A program made the translations under genes and the position numbers. From Closterium sp. NIES-65 (Eukaryota > Streptophyta > Zygnematophyceae > Desmidiales > Closteriaceae): DNA of 64,000 nt. Position 1 is the stretch's first letter, and the number at the start of each line of letters is the position of its first letter. Below the pieces are notes generated by a model, which saw nothing but the letters and a program-made list of their open reading frames with translations, did no database searches and was not told the DNA's origin. The stretch spans positions 744,001-808,000 of the forward strand of contig CANXME010000043.1 of NCBI GenBank assembly GCA_948144175.1, written 5' to 3'. Positions 29,352 through 40,818 of the stretch are shown one piece after another.

Positions 29352-30512
29352 ATGGCCGAAAACATCGACGTCGCCACTCTCACGCAGGAGCGTTTGAACG
29401 ATCTGCTGCGACAACTGCACGAAAGCTCCGAGGAAATCGCGGCATTGACGGCAGAACGCTCATCACTGCAAAATGACCTCATGAGAGCACAATCCCAAGC
29501 ACCTGGCACTCCGATTCAACCTGCACCCTCAACATCACAACACGGGAGTGTGGGGCAACCCGCGAGCGCGGCCAGCGATGGCGTCGTCCGCCCCGACGGA
29601 GACGACGACCACGGCACGACACACCCCAGAGCGACGCCTGCGGCCCCAAGTCAGCCTCGCGTCACGATTTCGGCACCAACCCACGATTCGGGACTGCCGT
29701 CACCGATGCCGCTGAAACCGCAGCGCCCGCCATGCTTTGACCCGAGTCAACGGGGTGGTCCTACCGTTCAGGCGTGGTTATTCACAATGAATGTTTTCTT
29801 CGACGCCAACTACGTCTCGGAGGACTCGGCGAAGATTCGATACGCCGTGTCGTTGCTGCGAGGACCCGCCATGGACTGGTGGCGCGTCATCGTCACGAAG
29901 CCGACCGACTACGCGACACTACCGACACGGGAAGGACAAACCGGACCCTGGGCGCCGTCGTATTTCGTGGAGGTGCCCCAGTATCGCACGTGGGACGCGT
30001 GGTGCGCAGGTCTGCGCGCTCGATTTGAGCCAATCGCGGCCTCGATCTCGGCGCGACAGAAGCTCCGCACTTGGCGCCAACTCGGTTCCGTCCAGGATTA
30101 CACGAGCGGATTTCTGGCGCTATGCGAGCAGGTGGGCTACATGCATGAGAGCGAACGCATCGACCGCTACATCGGCGGCCTGAAGCAGGACATCGCTCAG
30201 GAAATCCAGCTTCGCGGCGTCACTGAGTTTCAGGAAATTCTCGCTATGGCGGAGAAGCTCGACTTCTTTCGCCGACCGAGACCGGGGTCCTACGGAAACA
30301 ACACCTGGGGACATCGGCCTCGTGGGACGAACGAGAGCGCCACGATACGCGCCGTCGCCGCAAATGCCGCTGCCGCACCGTTCAAAGGGCGCTGCTTTGC
30401 GTGCAATCGGCCGGGACATCGCAAGAGCGAATGCCCGGAAAACGCTAAGGGAAAGGGGGAAGCTGAGCAGCAGACACAGACCAAGCAGCAGGGAAACGCT
30501 GGAAGTCAGTAG
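29352..30512 (+). CDS. gag: Chromovirus Gag
   Basis: A 386-aa capsid-nucleocapsid protein. The N-terminus has a coiled-coil-like stretch (LNDLLRQLHESSEEIAAL). The central retrotransposon Gag domain includes AWLFTMNVFFDA and LRGPAMDWW. A single CCHC zinc knuckle, CFACNRPGHRKSEC, lies near the C-terminus and should bind element RNA. It is intact from ATG to stop. The pol frame opens at about 30449 in the -1 register and overlaps the last 60 bases, which would fit a -1 frameshift for Gag-Pol. Confidence 0.9.
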   Translation: MAENIDVATLTQERLNDLLRQLHESSEEIAALTAERSSLQNDLMRAQSQAPGTPIQPAPSTSQHGSVGQPASAASDGVVRPDGDDDHGTTHPRATPAAPSQPRVTISAPTHDSGLPSPMPLKPQRPPCFDPSQRGGPTVQAWLFTMNVFFDANYVSEDSAKIRYAVSLLRGPAMDWWRVIVTKPTDYATLPTREGQTGPWAPSYFVEVPQYRTWDAWCAGLRARFEPIAASISARQKLRTWRQLGSVQDYTSGFLALCEQVGYMHESERIDRYIGGLKQDIAQEIQLRGVTEFQEILAMAEKLDFFRRPRPGSYGNNTWGHRPRGTNESATIRAVAANAAAAPFKGRCFACNRPGHRKSECPENAKGKGEAEQQTQTKQQGNAGSQ

Positions 30513-30571
30513 CAGACGGGCCCTCTACTGACAGGTCACGCCGCTCGCCCGACCCAACCGACCCTCACCGA

Positions 30572-32611
30572 GTGATTGTGCCGGTTCACGCAATCGACCA
30601 CACCCGGCCGAATAAGGAGGGTACCACGGTAGATAGCCCTATACTGCTCAGTGGGAAAATTGGGACGGACTTAGTTAAAATCTTCGTAGACGGGGGAGCC
30701 AGCCACAGCCTCATTAACACTGCTACAGCACGAAAACTGCGACTGCCACTGGACCGATGCTTACCTGAGATCGACGCACGACTGGTAGACGGCACGCCGC
30801 TGGCAATACGGGAACGCGTAGACCGAGTTCGGATTCGATGCGGGGGTAACTTCACGTTTAGTCAGGGAATGCTCGCAACGACCCTCGACGGAACCGACAT
30901 TTTACTCGGGCGTGATTGGCTGCGACGACACAACCCGCGAATTGACTGGACGACGGGTGACTGCACCGTGCGAGTGAACGGTAACAGCATCGCCTTACCT
31001 CGCTGGGGCTCGCCTGAGTCTTCGTCGGTGCGTGTCAACGCGATCACGATGAAACGCGCTGTTGCGGCCGGAGCCGACGTGTACGCGGTTGACATTCGGG
31101 AAGCCGAGGCAGCAGACAAGGGAGGCGATTTACAGAAACTGCTGACCGACGTACCGAGTGACCTGGCGGCACTGTTACAACAGTACAGTGACATTTTCCC
31201 GGATGACCTGCCGACGGGACTGCCACCTCAGCGACCGCACGATCACAGGATAGAACTGGAACCGGGGGCACAGCCAACAGTACAGCGACAGTTCCGACTG
31301 ACCCAACCCGAATTAGACGAACTAAGGAAGCAGCTCGATTACCTGCTAGAAAAGGAATTCATTCGCCCTAGTTCGTCGCCTTTCGCCGCACCAATACTGT
31401 TCACACCGAAAAAGGACGGGGGTTTTCGCATGTGCATCGACTACAGGGCACTGAACAGGGTTACCATCAAATCCCGTTACCCCATCCCACGAGCCGACGA
31501 ACTGATCGACCAACTGCGCACAGCCCGGGTTTTCTCGAAAATCGACCTCCGAGGAGGATACCACCAAATCCGCGTCAACCCACCCGACTGCCCTAAAACC
31601 GCATTCCGAACACGCTACGGATCCTTCGAATACACCGTCATGCCATTCGGACTGACCAACGCCCCCGCCACTTTCCAAATGACCATGAACGAAGCATTCC
31701 GCCCGCTTTTAGATAAGTGCGTCATCGTTTATCTGGACGACATACTGATTTACAGCCCTGACAGAGCACAGCACTTACAAGACATCGAAGCAGTTTTTAA
31801 AATCCTGAGTGAGAACCGCCTACTGACCAAAGCATCTAAGTGTGAGTTTTTACAGGACCGCCTGGAGTTTTTGGGACATGTTATTTCAGCTGCAGGAGTG
31901 GAAATAGACCCGAAGAAAATTGCGACGATTCAGGCTTGGCACGCGCCGACCAACTTGACCGAGTTGCAGAGTTTCCTGGGGTTCGTCAACTACGTGCGCC
32001 GGTTCGTCCCCGACATGGCGAAACTGACTGCCCCGTTGACTGACCTGCTGAGGAAGGGGGTTGAGTACACGTGGGGGGAGAAAGAGCAAGCTGCCTTCTC
32101 GGCCCTCAAAAATATTTTGTGCTCCCCGCCCGTCCTTCACATTGCAGATCCCCACCGTCCGTTCGAGCTCGTCACCGACGCAAGTGACATCGCTGTGGGA
32201 GCAGTACTGTTGCAGGATTTCGGGAATGGCCTCCAGCCAATCGCGTACGAGTCCCGCAAGTTACACCCGCCCGAACGTAACTACCCGATACACGACCGCG
32301 AGATGCTAGCGATCGTGCACGCGTTCAAAGTTTGGCGATGTTACCTGACTGGTGCCGACGTGACAGTACGGACAGACCACCGCTCGCTACAGTACCTTCG
32401 CGCCCAACCGAATCTCAACCCACGACAGATTCGCTGGTTGGACTATCTCGAGTCCAATTTTCACTACACCGTCACGTACAAAAAAGGAGCATCCAACATC
32501 GCCGACGCTCTCACCCGCCCCACCGCCCAACTCCACGCCATCCTACTCGCCCAGACCAACCCGCTTTTAACTGGCCTATTCACCCACGGATACCGCACCG
32601 ACCCATTTTTT
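30572..32611 (+). CDS. pol: Chromovirus Pol, first part: protease, reverse transcriptase, RNase H
   Basis: No ATG opens this frame; the position given is a GTG, and translation probably comes from Gag by a -1 shift. The aspartic protease is seen as VDGGASHSLI. Reverse transcriptase has the fingers motif FRMCIDYRALN, the palm FSKIDLRGGYHQI and the catalytic YLDDILIYS, all intact. RNase H begins ELVTDASDIAVGAVL and includes HDREMLAIVHA and RTDHRSL. The frame is lost at a run of six T at 32606-32611, after which the connection to integrase continues one register over. Confidence 0.9.
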
Positions 32612-34001
32612 CACGACCGGAAATTCACAGCAACTGGCAGAAGCAAAAGGAGTTTATTACGTAAAAACAGGCACCAACCGCATTTGGGTACCCGCGTACT
32701 CACTACTGAGGGAGCTGCTGCTGCAGGAGGCACACGACGGGATTACCTCCGGACATTTCGGGGTAGAAAAAACACGACAGCAACTGCAGCGGTACTATTA
32801 CTGGCCGGAGCTGTTGACCGACGTACAGCAGCACGTGGGCTCGTGCCCGACGTGTCAGGTGATGAAGAGTTCAAGGAAGCGGAAGGCGGGTCAATTGCAG
32901 CCGATCCCACCGCCCGAACGCGCCTGGCAGCAAGTAACCATGGACTTCGTCACAGGGTTACCTTCGAACCCTGGGGGTAACGACGCGGTGATGGTCGTCG
33001 TGGATAGGTTGACGAAGATGGCACACTTCGCTGCGTGCAAAAAGTCGATCTCAGCCGAAGAGACCGCTCGCCTGTTCATCGCAGCCGTTGTTCGCCTGCA
33101 CGGGATACCAGCAGCAATTATCAGCGACAGGGACACGAAGTTTACCAGCAACTTCTGGAAGAACCTCTGGGAGCAGTTCGGGACCAGGCTACAGTTCAGT
33201 TCGTCGTACCACCCCGAGACCGACGGCCAAACGGAGCGGACGAATCAGACGATGGAGCAGTTGATTCGTGCCACGTGCGACGACCCCACGACCTGGGAGC
33301 AGCAGCTGCCGCTGATCGAGTTCGCGTACAACAACGCCACATCAACCACGACGCAGCAGTCCCCGTTCTACCTGAACTATGGGCAGAACCCCACAGTGCC
33401 CATGACGCCGAGTCCGGACAACCCCACGCCACGCGCACAACAATTCGCCGAAATCCTGCAAGCTGCCCGCGCCAGAGCCGCCGAAGCAATAAAAAAGGCC
33501 AACGTCATCGCTAAGCGCAACGCTGATCGCCACCGCCGCCCCGTCACGTATCAATCTGGAGATTACGTGCTACTCGACACGCAAAATCTGCGACTGCCCG
33601 ACGTACCAAAATTACGACCGCGCTACTGTGGACCATTCCAAATCAGTCACATGATCACACCCGTCACCGCGCACCTACTGTTGCCAATTGACTGGTACAT
33701 CAGCCCTTCGTTCCACGTCAGCCTACTTCGCCCATACATCCCGACCACGAGTCAACTGCCGCGTCACCGGCCACAATCAATGACTCGCCCTGCATCAGAG
33801 CCGATCATCGAGCCCGAGAAATTTTTGAGCCATCGGATCCGCCACCCCACGGGAATCAGGAGGATTGAATTCCTCGTTCGCTGGAAAGACCGCACGCCAA
33901 CTGAAGATAGCTGGGTGCCCCTGAGCAACATCGAAAATCACCCTGCCCTGCAAGTGTACTTGAGAAGCCGGGGATTCCGGGATATACACGCACTCGCGTA
34001 G
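32612..34001 (+). CDS. pol: Chromovirus Pol, second part: integrase and chromodomain
   Basis: It has the HHCC zinc domain (His residues in AHDGITSGHFG, Cys pair in CPTCQ), then the catalytic core with Asp in TMDFVTGLP, Asp in IISDRDTKF and Glu in GQTERTNQ, the D,D,E triad. The C-terminus carries a chromodomain-like segment (SHRI..., EFLVRWKDR, EDSWVPLSNI). It is a separate frame from the first pol part; whether the shift is a mutation, a read error or programmed is open. Confidence 0.9.
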
Positions 34002-34013
34002 CGGAGGGGGCTT

Positions 34014-34031
34014 CTTAAGGGGGGGGGGTAG
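34014..34031 (+). promoter_or_regulatory. Polypurine tract of the chromovirus
   Basis: AAGGGGGGGGGGTAG immediately precedes the 3' LTR, the place where plus-strand synthesis is primed. Confidence 0.8.
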
Positions 34032-34359
34032 TGTCAGGAATTTTCTCAGGCATTCCTTACGGAGCCGACTACATCGCGTACAGCAACAGCCGACTGTTCG
34101 CCCGTTACTGCTAACGGAACTTCGCCGACTTCGCGCGCACTGTTTTGCCAAACCTCGCACTGCTGGCATGGCCGTATCGGCCTACGCTTCGGGACTAGCC
34201 CGAGCCTCGCTCCAGCGTAGCACTAGCAAGTTCGCACGCACCGCGTTACCGTTTTGCATGTTTCGCGTATAAATGTTCGCTCATGCCTTCGCTCACATTT
34301 TGTACTCGTTTGACACCTTAGTGCAATTCTCGCTACCTCGATTCATTGCACCCGTAACA
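34032..34359 (+). repeat. 3' LTR of the chromovirus
   Basis: 328 bp, by eye identical to the 5' LTR, followed by the target duplication CATGT. Confidence 0.95.
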
Positions 34360-34364
34360 CATGT

Positions 34365-34501
34365 CAACAAATGACTAAGTAATGATACTGCATCCCAACC
34401 TATGCCTTTCAAGAAGCACTCCGTCCCTTGGAATGGAACAGCATCTGCAAGGCGCCACTGCCACCCCATAATCAGTAATGGAGCAACAAGTGTAGCTTAT
34501 T
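34365..34501. other. Short spacer between the chromovirus and gene E
   Basis: This is the 3' flank of gene E (minus strand). The chromovirus lies 137 bp beyond the gene E stop codon, so it probably interrupts the 3' flank rather than the coding region. Confidence 0.6.
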
Positions 34502-37500
34502 CTAATGCCTTCTGCGCCTCTTATCATCATCGTCGTCGTCGTCGTCGTCGTCGTCATCATTATCATCGTCGTCCTCATCTCCGTAATCCTCCTCTGCCTT
34601 GCTAGAGGGAGCATACCGGCACGAAAAATCCACCTTTGCGGTGCCACTGGGGGCATTACAGCAAAACACAAGCAGCGCAGCAAGGCAAAGAAATTAGCAA
34701 ATAAGAAATTAGTAAAAAAAGAGAGAGACCTTCCATTTCAGGGGGGTATGAGGCCGCTTCTTCATGAACAGGAAAAAAGAGAAGGGCGAGCGAGAGGGAT
34801 AAAAGCACTTACTAGCTGTTGCCGTGGAAAGAAAGCGAGGGAAGGCCCGGGCGGGAGAAGGCCCAGACCAGCTTAGACAGGCCAGCCATGGGGAATCGCA
34901 TCACCACTCCCGTGTTCTTGGTGCGAGAGAAGCTGTTAGGAGATGGTTGGGGGGGAGTGGGGGAAGAGTGAGCGGGGGAAGGCGTAGACGAGCGTGGTAA
35001 GGCCAGCATCACCACTCCCGTGTTCTTGGTGCGAGAGAATAGGAGATGGTTGGGGGGGGGTGGGAAGGGAGTGGGGAGAGAGGGGGGGGGGTGGGTGGTG
35101 TGAGCGGGAGAAGGCACAGATGAGTTTGGTCATGCATGCCATCCAAGAAAAATCGCATTATCATCCCCGAGTTCTTGATGCAAGCGGTTAGGGGAGGCAG
35201 CAGGTGATAGGGGATGGGGAGTGAAGATGCAATAGTCTAAGTGCTGTTGGTTGGAAGGAACTCCCATTCTGTACCCTGTATTAGCATACGTCAATGCAGC
35301 ACCCTCGTGATAACAGTGTTGTTGTCCGCAGCTCTCATCGTGTAGCCCTTTATTAGCACACATACACCATCCTTATAACGCATCACCCACTCACGTGATA
35401 ACAGTGTCATTCGCCGCGGTCGTGACCGTCGCCGCGTTACTCCCGATCGAGAACGCCGAAGTTGGCTGAATCCTGCCCATGCTGTACCCCTTAATAACAT
35501 ACGGCATTACAAGCCCGCCAGCCAGGTTCCCAATGACAGCATCAGCGGGCGACATCTTTCCTTTGGGCGACCATCCCAGGGCGATCCAGCCGTCCTTGGC
35601 CCTGCCTGCCGCCTTGGCCTCTATTGCCATGTCCACCTGCGTGGCTGACACTGGCGTCCAGTGCAGGAAGAGACTGGGGGGGGGGAGAGGGATGGGGGGT
35701 ATTTGGTGGGGAAGGGAGGGAGGGGACATGGAAAGGGAGGAGAACGGGAGGAGAAAGGGAGGAGAAAGGGAGGAGAACGGGAGGAGAAAGGGAGGAGAAA
35801 GGGAGGAGAAAGGGAGGAGAAAGGGAGGAGAAAGGGAGGAGAAAGGGAGGAGAAAGGGAGGAGAACGGGAGGAGAAAGGGAGGAGAACGGGAGGAGAAAG
35901 GGAGGAGAACGGGAGGAGAAAGGGAGGAGAAAGGGAGGAGAACGGGAGGAGAAAGGGAGGAGAAAGGGAGGAGAAAGGGAGGAGAAAGGGAGGAGAAAGG
36001 GAGGAGAAAGGGAGGAGAAAGGGAGGAGAAAGGGAGGAGAAAGGGAGGAGAAAGGGAGGAGAAAGGGAGGAGAAAGGGAGGAGAAAGGGAGGAGAAAGGG
36101 AGGAGAAAGGGAGGAGAAAGGGAGGAGAAAGGGAGGAGAAAGGGAGGAGAAAGGGAGGAGAAAGGGAGGAGAAAGGGAGGAGAAAGGGAGGAGAAAGGGA
36201 GGAGAAAGGGAGGAGAAAGGGAGGAGAAAGGGAGGAGAAAGGGAGGAGAAAGGGAGGAAAAGTATGAGTCGACTCAGAAGAGGGAAGAGGAGGGGGCGTG
36301 GGGGGAGGGGGAGGAGGCGGGGGAAGGGGAACTTCCTAGGTAGAAAGCAGACATTTGCAGCAGAGAGAAGATGGAGCAGGGAGAGAGGAGGACGCAGAGA
36401 GAGGAGGAAGCAGAGAGAGGAGGACGCAGAGAGAGGAGGACGCAGAGAGAGGAGGAAGCAGAGAGAGGAGGACGCAGAGAGAGGAGGACGCAGAGAGAGG
36501 AGGACGCAGAGAGACACATCGGGTGTTCTCACATGGAAGAGGATTTGGAAGGGCGCAGGGCGACATGGAAGGCGAATCCAGGGAGGGTGGACGCGGGGAG
36601 GGAGGAGGGAAATGGGGGCGGGAAGCGGCATGCAGTGCATGTGAGGCCAGCACAAGGGGCATGACTGCAAGAGCAACAGACAGAAACTCACTTGGGCGGG
36701 CGCAGGGCGACTTGGAAGGCGTATCCAGGGAGGGTGGACGCGGGGCAGGCTCTACCCGTGGCGAAGGAAGAAGGGGGGGGAGGCGGAGGTGGGGGGGCGC
36801 TGGTGGTGGGCGGAGGGGGGTTGGAGCCTGCCCCGCCAGCAGGGGGAGGCGGGGGGGTGCCTGTTCCGCCAGTAGGGGGAGGAGGGGGGGTGGTTGTTCC
36901 GCCAGTGGGGGGAGGGGGGTTGGTGGCGGGCGGAGGGGGAGGCGGGGGGGCGACGGGGGAGCCATTGCAGGAGAAATCGACTGTGAAGACTCCGCTGGGG
37001 GAGGGGGAGGGGGGGGGGGATGGGGGAGGTGGGGGTGGGAAAGTGGGTGCGGGGGAAAGTTGGGGTGGAAGGGGAAAGAAATGTAAGCCGCAGTGGGAGG
37101 TAAGAAGGATTGTCGGAGGAGCGACAGGGGAGCCGTTGCAGGAGAGATGTCAACGGTGGTTCCGCACAGCACAGCAAAGAACAGCACCGCACCGCACCGC
37201 ACCGTACAGGACCACATGTACCTGCCGGCACCCACCTGCCCCTATCACTCACTAGTGCGAGCCGTGGTAAGCAATGGTCTTGGCGCCGCTCTTGGAATAA
37301 GCATACACCATCCTGTTGCTTCCCCGCACGTTCACCGGCGCTACCCCTCCGTCTCCAGTGCTGCGAGTGAACCTGGAGAGACAAGAGACAAGAGCACCCA
37401 AGGAAGATACGGTATGAGGAGTGGTAAGAGAGTGCAAATGAGGATCAGGAAGGGTTGGTGTGTGATTCGAGCGTACACCATCCTGTTGCTTCCCCGCACG

Positions 37501-39443
37501 TTCACCGGCGCTACCCCTCCGTCTCCCGTGCTGCGAGTGAACCTGGAGAGACAGGAAGAGAACGGCATGAGGTTTGGGATGGGGCTTGCAAGAGGTTCGG
37601 TATGAAGCTCGGAATGAGGGCGGGGCGGGAAACACACGAGCAGGTTGCTGCGTGTCGCGTTGACAGGAGCCACACCACCGACTTCAGTGCTGCGAATGAA
37701 CCTGGAGAGGGAAAATCACACGAGCGTACGAGGTTCGGAAAGAGGGTTGACATGAGGTTCGGAAAGAGGGTTGACATGAGGTTCGGGCAACGCAAATCGG
37801 TTGCTTCCCTTTTCATTGACGGGAAAGAGGGTTGACATGAGGAACCACACAACCGCGCTGCTCTGCCCGCCGACGTCAGGGCTGCAAATGAACCTGGAGA
37901 GGCGAGAACACCCAAGGGTATGAGGTCCGGTAATTATTGTTAGTACTAGGTTCGGAATGAGGTTCGGTACGAGGTTCGGCATGAGGTTCGGTATGAGGGC
38001 TTGGTACGAGGCTCTTTGTAGCACTCACTTCATCATGGCCATCGTTCCGCCCATGAACGACCGGCTCCCCGGCCAAACGGAGAAGCTAATAACGGGTACA
38101 GCACATCGCCCCCCAACACTCATCATCATAGTAGCCATTGTTCCGTCTGTAAACGACCGGCTCCTCGCGCCAAACGGATAAGCTAATAACGAGTACACCG
38201 CCCCCCTGCACTCACTCCATCGTGGCAGTCGTTCCGCCTGTAAACGACCGGCTCCCCGCGCCAAACGCAGTCGTGGCTTTCACCGTCGAGTAGGAAGTAA
38301 TGGCGTACGTATTAACGGGGACGGGCGAGCCCTCCCTCTTCCACCCCACCACCAGCACTCACTTCATCGTGGCCGTCGTTCCGCCCGTGAAAGCCTTTCC
38401 GCCCGCGCCGAACGCGGTCGTGGCTTTCACCGTCGAGTAGCTCGTAATGGCGTACGTATTAACGGGGACGGGCGAGCCTCCCTGGTTCGCGATGACCGCG
38501 TCTGCCGTCACCATGCCGCCGCTCTTGGAGAACGCGACGCTGAACCACCCGGTAGCGGCGGCGCCGGTGGCCGTTACGGCGAGCTCTAGCAGCGATCCGG
38601 TCGTGACTTTCCAGTGGAGCTTCATGCTGGGGGGGAGGGGGAGGGGGAAGGGGGAAGAAGCGGGGAGGGGGGGAGGGGAAGGGGAAGGGGGAGAGAGAAA
38701 GGGGAGATGGGAGGGGGAACGCGACGCTGAACGTTGAGCCGCCCTGGTTCGCGGTCGCGATAACCGCGTCTGACTTCACCATGCCGCAGCTCCCGCCGTT
38801 AAGGTTGAGGTGGGGAAGGGGGGGGGGGAAGGGTGGGCCGTGCTGGTTCGCAATGACCGCGTCTGACGTCACCGTGTCGCCGCTTCATGCTGGGGGGGGG
38901 GGGGGGGGGAAGAGGGAAGGGGAGCGACGGGGGGAGAGGGAGGGTGCACGGGGGATGGGGGAAGGGTGCGCCGGTGGCCGTTACTGCGAGATCTAGCAGC
39001 GATCCTAGTTGTCTCGGAACTCTATTATCGCATCCCGAAAGGTCTAGCCTGTGCAAAGAGCCGTACTTTGACCCAAGGGAACTTTTGAGTCGACTTTTAA
39101 GTTGACTGTTGAGTCAACTCAGAAGTCAAAGGTCTAGCCTGTGGAAAGAGCCGTACTTTGACCCGAGAGCGACTGACGATGTGAATCCCGCGAGCGGCGA
39201 CGCCGAGCAAGTCGCCTGCGGGGTAACCCTTCTCGCCAGAACACGCCCGCGGCCGCGGCCTTCGCCAACATTTTCGCCATCAACGCTTTCCCGTTCGCCA
39301 CTTTCGGCGGACGTCGCGGTCGTCACGGCGATGACTGCGCTCGATGATATTAGTAGCACAAGTAGGAGCAATGCCGTCGTCGCTTGCAAGCGAGCTGCTA
39401 AGGCGAGCCGCGCGAAGAGATTCCTCGCTGACGCCGCCATCAT
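34502..39443 (-). CDS. Gene E: secreted two-DOMON protein with poly-Asp tail
   Basis: Spliced model of 505 aa; exons (descending) 39443-39157, 38626-38363, 37372-37253, 36994-36692, 35673-35395, 34932-34813, 34646-34502. Signal segment: TTALLLLVLLISSSAVIAV; then Cys...SPLAGF. DOMON 1 (about 96-184) has GGMVTADA; the short exon has YAYSKSGA and AYHGSH. The linker (about 224-325) has VFTVDFSC, a long Pro-Gly-Thr-rich spacer of PPPP blocks, and CPASTLPGYAF. DOMON 2 has GKMSPADA; the next exon has WAFSRPG and SFHGNS. The last exon, TAKVDFSCRYAP, runs into Glu/Asp with about ten consecutive Asp and ends KRRRRH. Soluble and probably extracellular; no b561 helices. Intron phases are the same as in gene B. 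Confidence 0.8.
34975..35345 (-). repeat. Copies of exon 6 and the end of exon 5 (gene E)
   Basis: Two copies of the NTGVVM/LxKLVWAFSR exon lie at about 34975-35050 and 35095-35190. A 3' piece of DOMON exon 5 with its GTGATAACAGTGT region is at about 35298-35345. Confidence 0.65.
35735..36259. repeat. 11-bp minisatellite, about 47 copies
   Basis: The unit AGGAGAAAGGG (with AGGAGAACGGG variants clustered toward the left) fills about 525 bp of gene E intron 4. A degenerate palindrome, TATGAGTCGACTCAGAAG, ends the array at 36263-36279. Confidence 0.95.
36375..36520. repeat. 15-bp purine minisatellite
   Basis: About nine units of GAGAGAGGAGGACGC or GAGAGAGGAGGAAGC in gene E intron 4. Confidence 0.85.
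36540..36600 (-). repeat. 3' copy of the linker exon of gene E
   Basis: GGGCGCAGGGCGACATGGAAGGCGAATCC at about 36552 repeats the end of exon 4 (functional copy near 36700). Confidence 0.6.
37480..38300 (-). repeat. Copies of short exon 3 and DOMON exon 2 ends (gene E introns 2-3)
   Basis: Three 5' copies of exon 3 (RFTRSTGDGGVAPVNVRGSN and diverged forms) lie at about 37485-37555, 37650-37705 and 37840-37900. Three 3' copies of exon 2 (ending ...FTGGT(T/M)ATM(K/M)) are near 38030-38090, 38130-38185 and 38215-38300. Confidence 0.7.
38700..39127 (-). repeat. Exon 2 fragments, palindrome and exon 1 end copy (gene E intron 1)
   Basis: Two pieces carrying ADAVIANQxG(G/R) coding sequence lie near 38735-38785 and 38840-38875. 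A 3' copy of exon 1 with GGTCTAGCCTGTGCAAAGAG (39041) repeats that at 39131. A compound palindrome at 39081-39127 lies between the two copies. Confidence 0.7.
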
Positions 39444-40638
39444 TGGAGCTGTCACCTGCACGAGAGCTGCTGATAGCGGCCGTAACTCGCGGACGAGCGG
39501 TTCGATCGGAAGTGATGGAGCGGTTCGATCGGAATGGGCGGAGTTGTTCGATCGGAAGGGACGGAGCGGCAATCAAAATGGACGGAATGGAACGTTGGAT
39601 GGAGTGGAGGCACTACTTAGCAGCTATTTAGACTTATAACTACAAAAGAAACTAACACAGAGGTGTGGAGAAAAGGAATGGATGCCTTCACCGTGCTACT
39701 GACTGTAGACGCGCAAAGCTAGGGTTTGAACAACTAAGTTTCTGACAGCCTCTGTAGGCAACTTGTGTACAGTCACTACCACCGACCATGTGGCGAGCGC
39801 GTGCTCCCTCCGTACCCACCGTCAGAAATCGCCTCAACGCCTGACGTGCAAGCGCATCGAGCAATGTGCAGTATTACTGTACCTCGAATCGCACTCGTTC
39901 CAGCTGTCATCCCTTACAGGGATAAGAAGTCGAGCACGTGGCCGGACTCGAACCACACACGATCACTACAGTTCAACTGTGTGATGCTGTGCCATGCCAT
40001 GCCATGCCAGACTCCAGTATGGTGTACTACTGTACTACTCAGTTTTTGCCATCGACACAATTTGGCTACATGCACATGTGTGTATGGGAAAACTTTAGAC
40101 ATTGAAGTCAATGTATATTTTGCCTACACGTACTTGTCCATCCTTCCCTAGTGAAGGATATGACCGCCAACAAAAAACATCACCATAGCTGATAGAGGTG
40201 CTACGCACCCATCACATCGAATAAATTTGTCAACCATCTCATCGAATAAAGAAGATGTTGTGTAGGTTACCATTGTTATGCAAGGTACTGCGTGGTATCA
40301 ATGCATTTAACTCGCATAAAATAACAAGCTCATAAAATGATTCTTAAACACCATCCGCAGCAATCAAGCGCCATTGAGGGTGGTTAAGAATCACCCTATC
40401 TCAACTCGCTCTTACCACCACCCACAAACCCAATAAACAGCACCAATATCCCCGCAATAAGTGCATGATCGATCACCCCTCATGATACGGTACCCCTGCC
40501 CCTACTTCGATAACTTTCTGCAAGACAATGGCTGGGCTCGAGTAGATCCACCATGTCATGTCGCATCACATCCACACATCGGGTTGAAATGCCCTCATCA
40601 AAAGCTTCCATGCTCCCATCTCATTGCATCACCTTCTG
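39444..40638. other. Intergenic region between genes E and F
   Basis: No gene recognised. It should hold the gene E promoter. It is AT-richer than the introns and free of palindromes and exon copies. An imperfect hairpin (GATTCTTAAACACCATCC against GGGTGGTTAAGAATC) lies at about 40338-40393. Confidence 0.6.
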
Positions 40639-40755
40639 CTAAGCCCCTCGGGAGTGCATCTGGTTCTTGCCTTTGCTTCGGCCCTTGCCCTTGCCCCGCC
40701 CCTTGCCCTTGCCGTTGTTATCACCACCCTTCTTTTTATCGCCACCCTTCTTGTT

Positions 40756-40818
<63 letters not shown>

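Larger units (their letters stand above)
28841..34359 (+). mobile_element. Ty3/gypsy LTR retrotransposon with chromodomain (chromovirus)
   Basis: A complete 5.5-kb element with 328-bp LTRs that look identical, flanked by the 5-bp target duplication CATGT (28836-28840 and 34360-34364). Gag, protease, reverse transcriptase, RNase H and integrase occur in that order, the Ty3/gypsy order. The C-terminal segment looks like a chromodomain, a domain that in chromoviruses reads histone marks and steers integration. Identical LTRs and an intact target duplication point to recent insertion. One frame break in pol (see below) suggests this copy is not autonomous, unless it is a sequencing error. Confidence 0.95.

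Noticed and set aside
35621..36691. Long Ser/Pro/Leu-rich or Glu/Arg/Gly-rich open frames on both strands
   Set aside because: They only translate the 11-bp minisatellite; a unit length not divisible by three without stops opens all frames.
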